DNA of 64,000 nt. Source: Paraburkholderia sp. BL21I4N1 (GTDB lineage Bacteria; Pseudomonadota; Gammaproteobacteria; Burkholderiales; Burkholderiaceae). The stretch spans positions 116,445 to 180,444 of the forward strand of contig NZ_PVEN01000016.1 of assembly GCF_002973525.1 (NCBI RefSeq). Reading direction: 5' to 3'. A program made the translations under genes and the position numbers. The notes below the pieces were generated by a model, which worked only from the letters and a program-made list of their open reading frames with translations, was not told the origin of the DNA and did no database searches. This document shows, one piece after another, positions 16,177 to 25,297 of this stretch. Each line of letters begins with the position of its first letter. The first letter of the stretch is position 1.

Positions 16177-18567
16177 TCAGTCCGCCATCGCGTCGAGTTG
16201 CAGCTCGCCGGTTTCACCGCGCGCGTTCACGCCGAGCGTATCTACCGCGAAGCTGTCCGGCAGGCAGACGATCGTCTGGAACTGACGGAATGCCGCGCCC
16301 TTGCGATCGTCGGTGAAACGCAGTTCGATGCTGCCGTGCTCGCGCTTGAGGAAAGCACGCACCGCGTCCATGCCCACACCACGGCCCGAGACTTCCGTGA
16401 CCGTTTCGGCGGTCGAGAAGCCCGGCCGGAAAATGAAGTCGGCAATCGCTTCGTCGCTGAGCGTTTCGTCGCCGTTGATCCAGCCGCGTTCCGCCGCGAT
16501 GCCACGAATCCGTTCGAGCGCGAGGCCACGGCCGTCGTCGCTCAGCGTGATCTGCAGTGCGCCGCTGTCCACGCCCACTTCGATATCGATCGTGCCGGCC
16601 GCCGTCTTGCCGTGCGCGCCGCGCACTTCGGCGGTTTCAATGCCGTGATCCATCGAATTGCGCAGCAGATGCATGAACACGTCGTTCAGCGTGCCGCCCG
16701 CCTGGCCGCGCAGACGGTAGCCGTTGTCGTCGATCCGCACGTCCGGCGCCGGCTTGCCCAATTCGCTCGCGAGCGACGGCAGCGAATCCAGCACGCCCGA
16801 CAGCGCGTCCGCCACGCTCTCGCTGCCCAGCGCCCGCAGCGTGCGGCGCATCGCATCGCGCATGGATTGCAGCTCGTGCAGTTCGCCCGCGTTGGTTTGG
16901 TCGAGCATGCTCAGCGTGCGTTGAATGTCGTCTTTCTCGACCATCACGAAACGGCCGGCGTTGCCCGCTTCGTTGGCCTGCCCCTTACCCTTGCGGCCGA
17001 GGCTATGTTCGTTGATCTTCGCGTAGCTTTCGATCGCTTCACGCACGCGCGTCAATTCTTGCATCAGGTGATCCTGATCCCACGGGCGGTCCGCATCCGG
17101 CTGACGGAGTTCGTGATAGCTCTGTTCGGTTTCGTGGACGACGTTGGTCAGATGCTGCAGGTTGTACGTGCGCGCATTGCCCTTGATGGTGTGCATGTTG
17201 CGGAACAGCTCGGCAATCGCCGCGTGATCCGCTTCCGAGTGCTTGCGGATAATGCGTTCGTTCTCGCTGATAAACCCGGCCGAGCTTTCGATAAAGTGGT
17301 GGAACTTCTCTTCGCTGACCGCGAGAATCTCGCCGATCATGTCGAGACGGCGACGCTGTTCGCTGGCTTCCGCCGCGAGCTTGCGCAATTCGGTCACGTC
17401 GCGCACGCACAGCATCAAGCGCACGATCACGTCGTTTTCGTCGGTAATCGCCGACCAGCTCAGGTCGAGGATTTTCGTGCGACCGTCGGGCATGCGCTTC
17501 GAAATCTCGCCGATCAGCAGATGCTGATTGAACACGAAGTTCATGCAGTCTTCGCCAAGACACGCGTGGGCAGCGGCGTCGACTTGCGAGAGCGCGTCCG
17601 AACCGAGATCCGTGTCGCCGAACACGAGGTCCATCAGGCCGCGGCCGGCAATGTCCTTCGTTTCGAAGATGTCTTCCAGATAGGCCGAATACTCCGAGTG
17701 GATCACCGCACCGTCGACCACGGTCAGAATCCCTTGCTGCATGTTCTGCAGCATCGCCTGAATGTCGGCGGTTTTCTGCTTCAGTTGGGCCGAGCTTTCC
17801 TGAATCTTCTCGATCATGCCGTTGAACGCGACGATCGAATGGCCGATCTCGTCCAGCCGGCCCACCGGCACGCGGCGCGTAAAGTCCTGGCTCGACGCGA
17901 TCTCGCTCATCATGGCCTGCATGCGGCTCAGCGGGCGCGTGATCTGGCGGTACAAGAGCGAGCCGATCGAGGTCAGCAGAATGATCGCGATGCCGGTGAC
18001 GATCGCAATCGCCGTCGTGGTGGTCGACAGCGTGGCGTTCAAGGCCGTGATCGCGTCGTCTTTCTGGCGATTCTTCTCGACGCGCAAGGTCTCGACGATG
18101 CCTTCGAGTTCGTCGCGGTATTGCGCGACGTTGGCGAACAGATAAGCCTGCGCAAGTTCGTTCTTGCCGTCGGCCTTCATCTTGGCCGTTTCGGTGATCG
18201 CGGAGAAATAGTTTTCGAGGCTGTCGTTGGCCTGCGAAACGAGACCTTGCTGCGCGTGGCTCGCGGCGTCTTTCGCCTGCAAGGCGAGCGCCTGTTGCAG
18301 CGAGGCTTTCTTCTTCTTCAGCTCGTCCTGCGCCTGCGTCACCATGTTGGCGTCGGGCGCGTAGACCAGTGTCATCGTGGCCAGTTGCACGTCCTTGACC
18401 TGCGAGACGAGGTCGGCGGAAGCGAGCGCGCTGGGCACCACGCCTTCCGTCACCTTGCGTACTTCGGCCGCGCTGCCGCGCGTTTGATACACGGCGTAAC
18501 CGCCGATCGCCGACAAGGCGACGAACATCAAAACAACCAATAGCGTGATGCGATGACGGATAGTCAT
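16177..18567 (-). CDS. CheA-like histidine kinase fused to 4HB sensor, HAMP and PAS
   Basis: The 796-residue protein reads as an MCP sensor joined to a CheA core. TM1 is at about 8-28, a helical four-helix-bundle periplasmic domain follows to about 185, then TM2 (188-210), HAMP (210-265), a PAS-like domain (about 270-395), an Hpt domain with the phospho-histidine in NMHTIKGNARTY near 460, and a CheA-type ATPase (HLLRNSMDHGIE; DDGRGLALERI; GRGVGMDAVRAFL) from about 600. I see no C-terminal CheW domain. As first gene of the operon it combines receptor and kinase in one chain, feeding the CheY and CheX-like proteins downstream. Confidence 0.88.
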   Translation of the reverse strand: MTIRHRITLLVVLMFVALSAIGGYAVYQTRGSAAEVRKVTEGVVPSALASADLVSQVKDVQLATMTLVYAPDANMVTQAQDELKKKKASLQQALALQAKDAASHAQQGLVSQANDSLENYFSAITETAKMKADGKNELAQAYLFANVAQYRDELEGIVETLRVEKNRQKDDAITALNATLSTTTTAIAIVTGIAIILLTSIGSLLYRQITRPLSRMQAMMSEIASSQDFTRRVPVGRLDEIGHSIVAFNGMIEKIQESSAQLKQKTADIQAMLQNMQQGILTVVDGAVIHSEYSAYLEDIFETKDIAGRGLMDLVFGDTDLGSDALSQVDAAAHACLGEDCMNFVFNQHLLIGEISKRMPDGRTKILDLSWSAITDENDVIVRLMLCVRDVTELRKLAAEASEQRRRLDMIGEILAVSEEKFHHFIESSAGFISENERIIRKHSEADHAAIAELFRNMHTIKGNARTYNLQHLTNVVHETEQSYHELRQPDADRPWDQDHLMQELTRVREAIESYAKINEHSLGRKGKGQANEAGNAGRFVMVEKDDIQRTLSMLDQTNAGELHELQSMRDAMRRTLRALGSESVADALSGVLDSLPSLASELGKPAPDVRIDDNGYRLRGQAGGTLNDVFMHLLRNSMDHGIETAEVRGAHGKTAAGTIDIEVGVDSGALQITLSDDGRGLALERIRGIAAERGWINGDETLSDEAIADFIFRPGFSTAETVTEVSGRGVGMDAVRAFLKREHGSIELRFTDDRKGAAFRQFQTIVCLPDSFAVDTLGVNARGETGELQLDAMAD

Positions 18568-18843
18568 TTGAACCCCCCGGGGTCTGGCCTTCGCGTCAAC
18601 CCTCGATCGGAGCAGCGCGTTTTGTGCGAAATATGGACTGACTTGCAGCGCTGCGGAGTATTGCCGAGCTTTGTTACTAAGCGATGACTACACTGTTGTT
18701 ACGATTCGCATTAAGAATTGCTAAAAAAATAGCTAAAGTTTTTGAATTGAGAGCCGTTAATTTATCTCGACTGATTTTTGCTGGTGGCATTGCGCCAACA
18801 GGCTAAGACGGCGTAAAGAAGCTCGGACGCTCAGTCGCGGTCG

Positions 18844-19539
18844 TCAGCGAGTCCGCGACAGATGCTTCGACGCTTCTCGCACGGTGAGCGGCGACATGAC
18901 GGCTCCCGACACCGACAGAAAATCGCTCACCGCTTGCGGCGCGTGCCACGCGTAATCCCGCAACGCCCAGCCGATCGCTTTGCGGATGAAGAAATCGCTT
19001 TCGGCGGCGAGCGACTGCGCATAGCCGAACAGACGCGTTTCGTCGGTGTGATCGCGCCAGCCGAGCTGATGGATCATTGCCACACGTCGCACCCACAGCG
19101 ATTCATGCTGAAGCGCCTCGTCCATGGTGCTCTGTGCTTGCGGTGTGTGCGTTCGCGCCGCCTTCAGCACATCGCCGACCACACCTGCAAGCGGGTCGAC
19201 GCAATCCCACCAGCAGGCGCGCTGCACGATCTCCAGCAGATGCGCGATGTCTGCCACCGTGAGCGTCTTCCACTTGCGCGCCAGTAGATCGGTCGCGACG
19301 TATTGGTATTCGCGTGCCAGCATCGCCCACACGGTTTGCGCGCACGCCAATAAGTGCTCGGCGTTCTCTACCTCCAGTCGCTTGAATACGGGCAGCACCG
19401 CTTGTCGACGCAGTGGCGTCGGCACACCGATAAAATCGAATTGATCGCGCATGTAGGCGCGCATTGCGGGCGCTCGCTGCGCGTCGGCGTGCGGTGCGAG
19501 CGCGGCTTCAATCTCTTTGGCGAAGGTCTTGGGTGTCAT
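18844..19539 (-). CDS. DNA alkylation repair protein, AlkD-like HEAT-repeat family
   Basis: The 231-residue protein (MTPKTFAKEIEAALAPHAD...) has the family's MRDQFDFIGVPTPLRR start and WVRRVAMIHQLGWR and DFFIRKAIGWALRDYAW segments; these repeats of helices form the HEAT-like glycosylase AlkD fold that removes N3- and N7-alkylated bases. The catalytic Asp-Trp type positions (WWDCVDPLA) are present. It stands alone between the chemosensory operon and the repeat array. I see no Ada or LexA site upstream. Confidence 0.87.
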   Translation of the reverse strand: MTPKTFAKEIEAALAPHADAQRAPAMRAYMRDQFDFIGVPTPLRRQAVLPVFKRLEVENAEHLLACAQTVWAMLAREYQYVATDLLARKWKTLTVADIAHLLEIVQRACWWDCVDPLAGVVGDVLKAARTHTPQAQSTMDEALQHESLWVRRVAMIHQLGWRDHTDETRLFGYAQSLAAESDFFIRKAIGWALRDYAWHAPQAVSDFLSVSGAVMSPLTVREASKHLSRTR

Positions 19540-19659
19540 CGGGGAAAGCGCTCCACGTGAATTTTTTTGACCGCGTTCAGCACCGCAACATAATCGCAGG
19601 CGTTTCCTTTTCGACCCACTCGAGTTCTCGGAATTGCCGACAAAGGGGCAGGCTAAACG

Positions 19660-19746
19660 CTCCCGAATTCCCTCACCTTTGAATTTAAAGTGCGCGGACA
19701 GGTAGCGATATTCTCACCTCGGCAGCTCCCGTATCTCCTCACCTTT
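19660..19746 (-). repeat. Two iteron copies, left orientation
   Basis: CTCCCGAATT-C-CCTCACCTTT (19660-19680) and CTCCCGTATC-T-CCTCACCTTT (19726-19746) match the iteron with two or three changes in the A-run; a half site ATTCTCACCT lies between them at 19710. They are the first part of the gene-free stretch 19540-20142. Confidence 0.82.
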
Positions 19747-19800
19747 CGCGTTTGGGTCATTCCGGGTAACGACTGCCTTCCCAGGCAGCGATGCAGAGAG

Positions 19801-20116
19801 CCCCTGGAAATCCTCACCATATCGAAGGTGCGAGCTCCAAGCGACGTTGACTCACCTCCTGGAATCGCTCACCTTTGAAGGCGACCTCCTGGAACGTCTC
19901 ACCGTTCGTCGTGGTGAACTCATTCACTCGAAAGCGCTCACCGCTTGCCGTGACGGTTTCATCTCCTGGAACGTCTTACTGCTGGTCGCGGTGACGTCAT
20001 TCCCCTGGAAATCCTCACCGCTTATCGAAGCAACGCCATCTCCTGGAAATCCTCACGATTACTCGTGATGACGTGATCTCCTGGAATTCCTCACCATCCT
20101 GGAAACGCTCACCTGT
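19801..20116 (-). repeat. Tandem array of nine variant iterons
   Basis: A variant, CTCCTGGAA-nn-CCTCACC, repeats at starts 19801, 19856, 19886, 19926, 19963, 20002, 20040, 20078 and 20096. The middle copies are spaced 37-40 bases, and the intervening bases are themselves similar (TCG..GTGACG.CAT), so the true unit is about 38 bp. Compared with the core iteron, positions 5 and 7 change together (CCCGA to CCTGG). All copies share the left polarity. No gene or coding potential is seen in 19540-20142. Confidence 0.85.
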
Positions 20117-20142
20117 TAACAACAAGGAACCGCGTCACACAC

Positions 20143-20661
20143 TCAGAACTTCACCTTCACCTGAAACCCGATCGTAAACGGCAGGTGATCCGACGGAATC
20201 GGTGGAATCACGATGAAGTTCGCGCCCACGCGTTTGTACTCGACCATGACGATCGGTGCGAGCACCGGCCCGATCGTATGATCGCGGCCCAAGCCCCAGT
20301 TGCCGTAGTTATAGCCCGAGATGATCCCGCCCATTGCCGCGAGTCGCACGATGCCCCAGTGCGCGAACTCCGGCGCCCAGACCCCGCCGCCATAGTAGGA
20401 AGGCCGGCGCAGCGAGTTGCGAAAGCCGCCGGCCGTCAGTGCCCACTGATTGTTCAGCCAGCATTCCACACCCAGGCCTGGGTTGAATTGCTCGAAGTGC
20501 GTGCCTGGATCGGGATCGATGTGATACGAACCGAGCATTGCGTCGACCCACACGCCACCGTCGCACCAGCTTCCCGCGTGTGCCGCGGAGGCTGCGGCCA
20601 GGCTCGCGACGAGTGCAACCGCGGTATGCCGAATGGTCTTCCTGATCTGCCGAAAATACAT
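20143..20661 (-). CDS. Secreted beta-barrel-like outer membrane protein, unknown function
   Basis: A 172-residue protein with a signal peptide (AVALVASLAAASAAHA, cleavage near residue 29) and a mature part rich in Gly and aromatic residues. Alternating strands and a final FQVKVKF with C-terminal Phe fit a small eight-stranded outer-membrane barrel. The phrase GLGVECWLNNQWALTAGGFRNS resembles small proteins found also in phages and prophages. No catalytic residues are evident, so no enzyme (such as PagP or PagL) is claimed. It lies directly beside the repeat array. Confidence 0.6.
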   Translation of the reverse strand: MYFRQIRKTIRHTAVALVASLAAASAAHAGSWCDGGVWVDAMLGSYHIDPDPGTHFEQFNPGLGVECWLNNQWALTAGGFRNSLRRPSYYGGGVWAPEFAHWGIVRLAAMGGIISGYNYGNWGLGRDHTIGPVLAPIVMVEYKRVGANFIVIPPIPSDHLPFTIGFQVKVKF

Positions 20662-20876
20662 GTCTTCTCCGCCACCGGTCGAGCGCCGGCGTCATCTATG
20701 TTCTGGATAGTCGTGCTTGCCGCCCGTCGCGCACTGTACCTCAACCCGCATGGGCGATGTGGAGGACACGCTCGGACGCGCGGGCACAAGTCGTGCCCCC
20801 GCAACCTGGAAGCAGAACAATAACGGAGAACCGATGGCAGAGCCGTGAAGACGCAGCGGCTTTCTCGAAGAAGCGC

Positions 20877-21356
20877 TTAAAGACCGAGGTCGGACAAACT
20901 CGGATGATCGTCCGGACGGCGTCCGAGCGGCCAGTGATACAGACGGTCGGCTTCGCGGATCGGCATGTCGTTGATGCTCGCGTGACGGTGCGCCATCAAG
21001 CCATGCTCGTCGAACTCCCAATTCTCATTGCCGTAGGAGCGGAACCAGTTGTTCGAATCGTCGTGCCATTCATAGGCAAAGCGGACGGCGATACGGTTAT
21101 CGGTGAACGCCCAGAGTTCCTTGATCAGGCGGTAGTCGAGTTCCTTCGCCCATTTGCGACGCAACAGGCCGACGATCTCCGCACGCCCCTTCGTGAACTC
21201 GGCACGATTGCGCCACACGCTGTCGGCGGTATACGCGAGCGACACGCGTTCCGGGTCGCGGGTATTCCAGCCGTCTTCAGCGGCGCGTACTTTCTGGATT
21301 GCGGTTTCGCGCGTGAACGGGGGCAGCGGCGGCCGGGTTTCGGTCGGGTCAGCCAT
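20877..21356 (-). CDS. NTF2-like protein of the DUF1348 family
   Basis: The 159-residue protein (FTRETAIQKVRAAEDGWNTRDPERVSLAYTAD start) shows the SnoaL/NTF2-like cone fold pattern, with WRNRAEFTKGRAEI and FAYEWHDDSNNWFRSYGNENWEF, typical of DUF1348. The biochemical role of this family is not established. It lies 17 bases downstream of a TetR gene on the same strand, so the two are probably co-transcribed and it may be controlled by that repressor. Confidence 0.85.
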   Translation of the reverse strand: MADPTETRPPLPPFTRETAIQKVRAAEDGWNTRDPERVSLAYTADSVWRNRAEFTKGRAEIVGLLRRKWAKELDYRLIKELWAFTDNRIAVRFAYEWHDDSNNWFRSYGNENWEFDEHGLMAHRHASINDMPIREADRLYHWPLGRRPDDHPSLSDLGL

Positions 21357-21373
21357 GATTTTTCCTCAGTCAG

Positions 21374-22087
21374 TCAGGTTGCGGTGCGCCGGGATGGCGG
21401 TCGTTTGCTGGGTTTACTCGCTTTGTTCTTGCTAGAAGACTCGCTGGTCGCGCAGCCTGTGGACGCGTCGGCCTCACTGGCGGACTCCGCCTCTAGTACG
21501 GTACGCGCCACGGTTTGGGCGTCGAGTGCCGCATTGGACTCACCGCTCACCAGTGCCACGGCAATCGCACCATCGAGCAGTACCAGCCACTGACGCGACA
21601 GCCGCGCGGCGCGACGTTCCTCCATGCCCGACTCCGCAGCGAACTCATCACACTGCGTTCGCACGAAATCGAGCAAGCGTTCCTTATGTTTGCGCGCGAC
21701 GATCCTGATCGGATCGTCCGCCGAGGCAATTTCGCCGGCCGCGTTCAGGAACGCACAGCCGTGGAAATCCGCCGACTCAAACCATTCGCGCAACACGTCG
21801 AACATGCCAAGCAGACGTTTTCGAGCCGTCTTGCCGCGTTGCTGCGTGCCCGCGATAAACCAGTTCATCCAACGTTCGTCACGCCGCTCGAGTGCGGCCG
21901 CCACCAGCGCGTCTTTCGATTCGAAGTGGGTGTAGAAGCTTTTACGTGCAGTGCCGGACTGCTTGACGATAGCGTCCACGCCGGTGGCGTGAATGCCGCC
22001 GGCGTAAATCAACGCCTCGGCCGCTTCGAGCAGCCGGTCGCGCGCGCTGCCGGGCGCCGCCGGTTCTGTTTGAGTGTCGTTAGCCAT
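21374..22087 (-). CDS. TetR-family transcriptional regulator
   Basis: Residues about 15-62 form the TetR helix-turn-helix (RDRLLEAAEALIYAGGIHATGVDAI, then SGTARKSFYTHFESKDALVAA). The ligand domain follows to about residue 195 with an unusual 40-residue Ser/Ala/Lys-rich tail. The gene is divergent from the YceI-like gene and upstream of the DUF1348 gene. Its promoter region of about 110 bases is shared with yceI, which makes both neighbours plausible targets. Confidence 0.9.
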   Translation of the reverse strand: MANDTQTEPAAPGSARDRLLEAAEALIYAGGIHATGVDAIVKQSGTARKSFYTHFESKDALVAAALERRDERWMNWFIAGTQQRGKTARKRLLGMFDVLREWFESADFHGCAFLNAAGEIASADDPIRIVARKHKERLLDFVRTQCDEFAAESGMEERRAARLSRQWLVLLDGAIAVALVSGESNAALDAQTVARTVLEAESASEADASTGCATSESSSKNKASKPSKRPPSRRTAT

Positions 22088-22196
22088 GCGCGAAGAGTAG
22101 AACGATCATTCTCCTTCGTCAAGCCTTGATGTGTTTTTGCGGATGAGGAACGTGACCTGCTATCTTGGTCGTGATCGGTCAACCGGAATGAACGTC

Positions 22197-22859
22197 ATGA
22201 ATCGTCAACTGTCCGCGCGCATCTTTGCGCGCGCGTTAATGCCAGGCTTGCTCGGCGCAATGCTGCTAGGCGCGGCGGCCTGCACGCCGATTCAGGTGCT
22301 CACGCATTCGGTCAGCCAGAACGAGGCCCGCGTGCCGGCCGGCCGCTACGAGGTCGACCCGAACCATACCAGCGTGACTTTCGACATCGACCACTTCAAG
22401 TACACGCGCTTTCAGATCCGCTTCGATCGCAAGAAAGGGCAACTCGACTGGAACGAAGGCGGCCTGGACAAGAGCGCGACGTCGATCACGATCGACGCCG
22501 CAAGCATCGATACGAACGTACCGCTGCTCGACAAAATGGTGAAAAGCGCCAGCCTGCTCGACGTGGAACGCTATCCGGAGATTCGCTTCGTGAGCACGCG
22601 CTTTGAGCGAACCGGCGAATCGCGCGGCACCTTGACGGGCGATCTGACGATTCACGGCGTGACGCAACCGGTCACGCTCGACGTGACGTTCAACGGCTTT
22701 GCTCCCGATCCGCTGACCAAACAGGACACGCTGGGTTTTTCGGCGGAAGGGCATTTCAGCCGCGCGAAATTTGGTTTGGCGACCTGGTATCCGGCCGTCG
22801 GCGACGATATTCATGTGCGCATTCAGGCGGAGTTCGTGAAAACGCCCGCAGGCGGGTGA
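22197..22859 (+). CDS. YceI-family periplasmic/lipoprotein
   Basis: After a signal sequence ending LLGAAAC (a probable, slightly unusual lipobox) the mature protein opens RYEVDPNHTSVTFDIDHFKYT, the YceI beta-barrel that binds isoprenoid-like lipids. DLTIHGVTQPVTLDV and FSAEGHFSRAKFGL are further family marks. I chose the ATG at 22197 because a CCGGA site lies 9 bases ahead; ATG at 22188 is also possible. It is divergent from the TetR gene. A link to the hopanoid genes 24 kb away is conceivable but not shown. Confidence 0.87.
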   Translation: MNRQLSARIFARALMPGLLGAMLLGAAACTPIQVLTHSVSQNEARVPAGRYEVDPNHTSVTFDIDHFKYTRFQIRFDRKKGQLDWNEGGLDKSATSITIDAASIDTNVPLLDKMVKSASLLDVERYPEIRFVSTRFERTGESRGTLTGDLTIHGVTQPVTLDVTFNGFAPDPLTKQDTLGFSAEGHFSRAKFGLATWYPAVGDDIHVRIQAEFVKTPAGG

Positions 22860-22902
22860 GCGCGCTGCGGGCGTTTTAGTGTTGCGTTGCTGTTGCGCTA
22901 AT

Positions 22903-23934
22903 TCAAGCGGCTGTCCAATCGAGAATCACCTTGCCGCTTTCGCCTGAAAGCATCGTGGCAAACGCTTCCTGATAGTCGTCGACCTTGAAATGGTGCGTCA
23001 GGATCGGCGACAGATCCAACCCGCTCTGCAGCATCGCGACCATCTTGTACCAGGTCTCGAACATCTCGCGGCCATAAATGCCCTTGATTTCGAGGCCTTT
23101 GAAGATCACCTGCGTCCAGTCGATCGCGGTCTGCGCGGGCGGAATACCGAGCAACGCGATCTTCCCGCCATGGTTCATGGCTTCGAGCATGGTGGTGAAA
23201 GCGCTCGGCACGCCGGACATTTCGAGGCCGACGTCGAAACCTTCGGTCATGTGCAGATCGGCCATCACGTCGCGCAGCGATTCGCGCGAGACGTTCACGG
23301 CGCGCGTCGCGCCCATCTTGCGTGCGAGTTCGAGCCGGTAATCGTTGACGTCGGTAATCACCACATTGCGCGCGCCGACGTGTTTCGCGATCGCTACCGC
23401 CATGATGCCGATCGGTCCCGCACCGGTAATCAACACGTCTTCGCCGACCAGATTGAACGACAGCGCCGTGTGCGTGGCATTGCCGAACGGATCGAAAATC
23501 GCGGCGAGGTCGTCAGAAATCTCCGGCGGAATCTTGAACGCGTTGAAGGCCGGAATCACCAGATATTCGGCGAACGCGCCTTCACGATTCACGCCGACGC
23601 CCACCGTATTCCGGCACAGATGCCGGCGACCGGCGCGGCAGTTGCGACAGAAACCGCACGTGATATGCCCTTCGCCCGACACGCGATCGCCGATCGCAAA
23701 ACCGCGCACTTCCTGGCCCATCTCGACGATTTCGCCGACGTATTCGTGACCGACATGCATCGGCACCGGAATCGTTTTTTGCGCCCAGTCGTCCCACTTC
23801 CAGATGTGAATGTCGGTGCCGCAAATCGCGGTGCGGGTGATGCGTATCATCACGTCGTTGTGGCCGACTTCGGGTTTCGCGACGTCCGTGAGCGTGAGGC
23901 CCGGTGCGCGTTCAAGTTTTGCCAATGCTTTCAT
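22903..23934 (-). CDS. tdh: L-threonine 3-dehydrogenase
   Basis: The 343-residue zinc alcohol dehydrogenase has the catalytic zinc site (AICGTDIHIW; HVGHEYVG), the structural four-cysteine lobe (CGFCRNCRAGRRHLC) and the NAD site GAGPIGIMAVAIA. This pattern and the partner gene kbl identify Tdh, which oxidises threonine to 2-amino-3-ketobutyrate. It begins 13 bases after kbl, in one operon. The divergent XRE-cupin gene is the probable regulator. Confidence 0.96.
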   Translation of the reverse strand: MKALAKLERAPGLTLTDVAKPEVGHNDVMIRITRTAICGTDIHIWKWDDWAQKTIPVPMHVGHEYVGEIVEMGQEVRGFAIGDRVSGEGHITCGFCRNCRAGRRHLCRNTVGVGVNREGAFAEYLVIPAFNAFKIPPEISDDLAAIFDPFGNATHTALSFNLVGEDVLITGAGPIGIMAVAIAKHVGARNVVITDVNDYRLELARKMGATRAVNVSRESLRDVMADLHMTEGFDVGLEMSGVPSAFTTMLEAMNHGGKIALLGIPPAQTAIDWTQVIFKGLEIKGIYGREMFETWYKMVAMLQSGLDLSPILTHHFKVDDYQEAFATMLSGESGKVILDWTAA

Positions 23935-23947
23935 GTGCCCCTCGAAA

Positions 23948-25147
23948 TCAAATCACGCCAAGTTCACGGCCGACGCGCGCGAATGCATCCACGGCGCGAT
24001 CGATCTGCTCCGTGGTGTGCGCCGCGCTCATTTGCGTGCGAATGCGGGCGCGCCCCTTTGGCACCACCGGGAACGAAAAGCCGATCACGTAGACGCATTC
24101 CTTCAACAAGGCATCGGCCATCTTCGACGCGAGTTGCGCGTCGCCAAGCATGACCGGGATGATGGGATGTTCGCCGGGCACGAGCGTGAAACCGAGCGCG
24201 CTCATCTTGCCGCGAAAGTGCGCGCCGTTTTCGCGCACGCGTGCGCGCAGTTGCGCGCCTTCGTCGCTCGCGAGTAGTTCGAGCACTTTCAGCGACGCGG
24301 CAGCAATGCTCGGCGTCAACGTGTTCGAGAACAGATAGGGACGCGAACGCTGACGCAGCAACTCGATGATTTCCTTGCGTGCCGCGACGTAGCCGCCCGA
24401 CGCACCGCCCAGTGCTTTACCCAACGTACCCGTGATGATGTCGACGCGCGACAGCACCCCGCAATGTTCCGGCGTGCCGCGGCCATGTTCGCCGACAAAA
24501 CCCACCGCGTGCGAATCGTCGACCATGACCAGCGCGCCATAACGGTCGGCGAGATCGCAGATGCCGGCGAGGTCGGCGATGATGCCGTCCATCGAGAACA
24601 CGCCGTCGGTCGCGATCAGTTTGAAGCGCGCGCCGGCGGCGTCGGCTTCTTTCAGCCGTGCTTCGAGATCGGCGAGGTCATTGTTCTTGTAGCGAAAGCG
24701 CTTTGCCTTGGAAAGCCGCACGCCGTCGATAATGCTTGCGTGGTTCAGTTCGTCGCTAATGATCGCGTCGTTGTCGTCGAGCAGGGTTTCGAACAGACCG
24801 CCGTTTGCGTCGAAACAGCTGGAGTAGAGAATGCAGTCGTCGGTTTGCAGGAAGGTGGCGAGCGCCGACTCGAGTTCCTTGTGCACGCTCTGCGTGCCGC
24901 AAATGAAGCGCACCGACGCCATGCCGAAGCCGTCGTGATCCAGACCTTGCTTGGCGGCTTCGATCAGACGCGCGTCGTCCGCCAGCCCCAGATAGTTGTT
25001 CGCGCAGAAATTCAACACGTCCGCACCGTTGGCCAGACGAATGTCGGCCGACTGCGGGCTGGCGATCACGCGTTCGCTCTTGTAAAAACCGTCGGCGCGG
25101 ATCTGCTCCAGCGTGCCGCGCAGATGGGCAAGGTATTGGTCACGCAT
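23948..25147 (-). CDS. kbl: 2-amino-3-ketobutyrate CoA ligase (glycine C-acetyltransferase)
   Basis: From the ATG at 25147 (MRDQYLAHLRGTLEQIRADG) the protein is 399 residues, the usual size. It is a PLP-dependent alpha-oxoamine synthase: NFCANNYLGLA, DDSHAVGFVGEHGRGTPEH and the PLP lysine in TGTLGKALGGASGGYV. It cleaves aminoketobutyrate with CoA to glycine and acetyl-CoA, completing the Tdh pathway. AGGAG precedes the start. A longer reading to 25198 runs into the promoter region. Confidence 0.96.
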   Translation of the reverse strand: MRDQYLAHLRGTLEQIRADGFYKSERVIASPQSADIRLANGADVLNFCANNYLGLADDARLIEAAKQGLDHDGFGMASVRFICGTQSVHKELESALATFLQTDDCILYSSCFDANGGLFETLLDDNDAIISDELNHASIIDGVRLSKAKRFRYKNNDLADLEARLKEADAAGARFKLIATDGVFSMDGIIADLAGICDLADRYGALVMVDDSHAVGFVGEHGRGTPEHCGVLSRVDIITGTLGKALGGASGGYVAARKEIIELLRQRSRPYLFSNTLTPSIAAASLKVLELLASDEGAQLRARVRENGAHFRGKMSALGFTLVPGEHPIIPVMLGDAQLASKMADALLKECVYVIGFSFPVVPKGRARIRTQMSAAHTTEQIDRAVDAFARVGRELGVI

Positions 25148-25242
25148 GAACCAGACTCCTGAAAGGGGTAAGAGCGCCCGTGTCAGCGTGTTCGGCATGT
25201 GCGACCACGAGGCGGCCTGTTATAGTCGGCTGTCAGTTTTTA

Positions 25243-25283
25243 GCGGATATTTTCGTTTTTCCGAACTAAAATCCGATATATCG
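25243..25283. promoter_or_regulatory. Palindromic operator candidate between kbl and the XRE-cupin gene
   Basis: The stretch holds CGGATATTTT facing AAAATCCG and an exact 10-bp palindrome CGATATATCG at 25274-25283, in an AT-rich patch just before the regulator start (25298) and upstream of kbl. This is where a divergent autoregulator would bind. Binding is inferred only from position and symmetry. Confidence 0.4.
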
Positions 25284-25297
25284 AACAACTCTAAACG

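Noticed and set aside
16198..18543. Very long plus-strand open frame opposite the CheA-like gene
   Set aside because: It is the exact antisense shadow of a well-supported kinase gene and is rich in Arg, His and Val without domains.
19801..20116. CRISPR-like regular repeat array
   Set aside because: Repeats are only 15-18 conserved bases with several mismatches, the intervals are themselves similar and vary from 18 to 55, and no cas gene is near. They align with the origin iteron.
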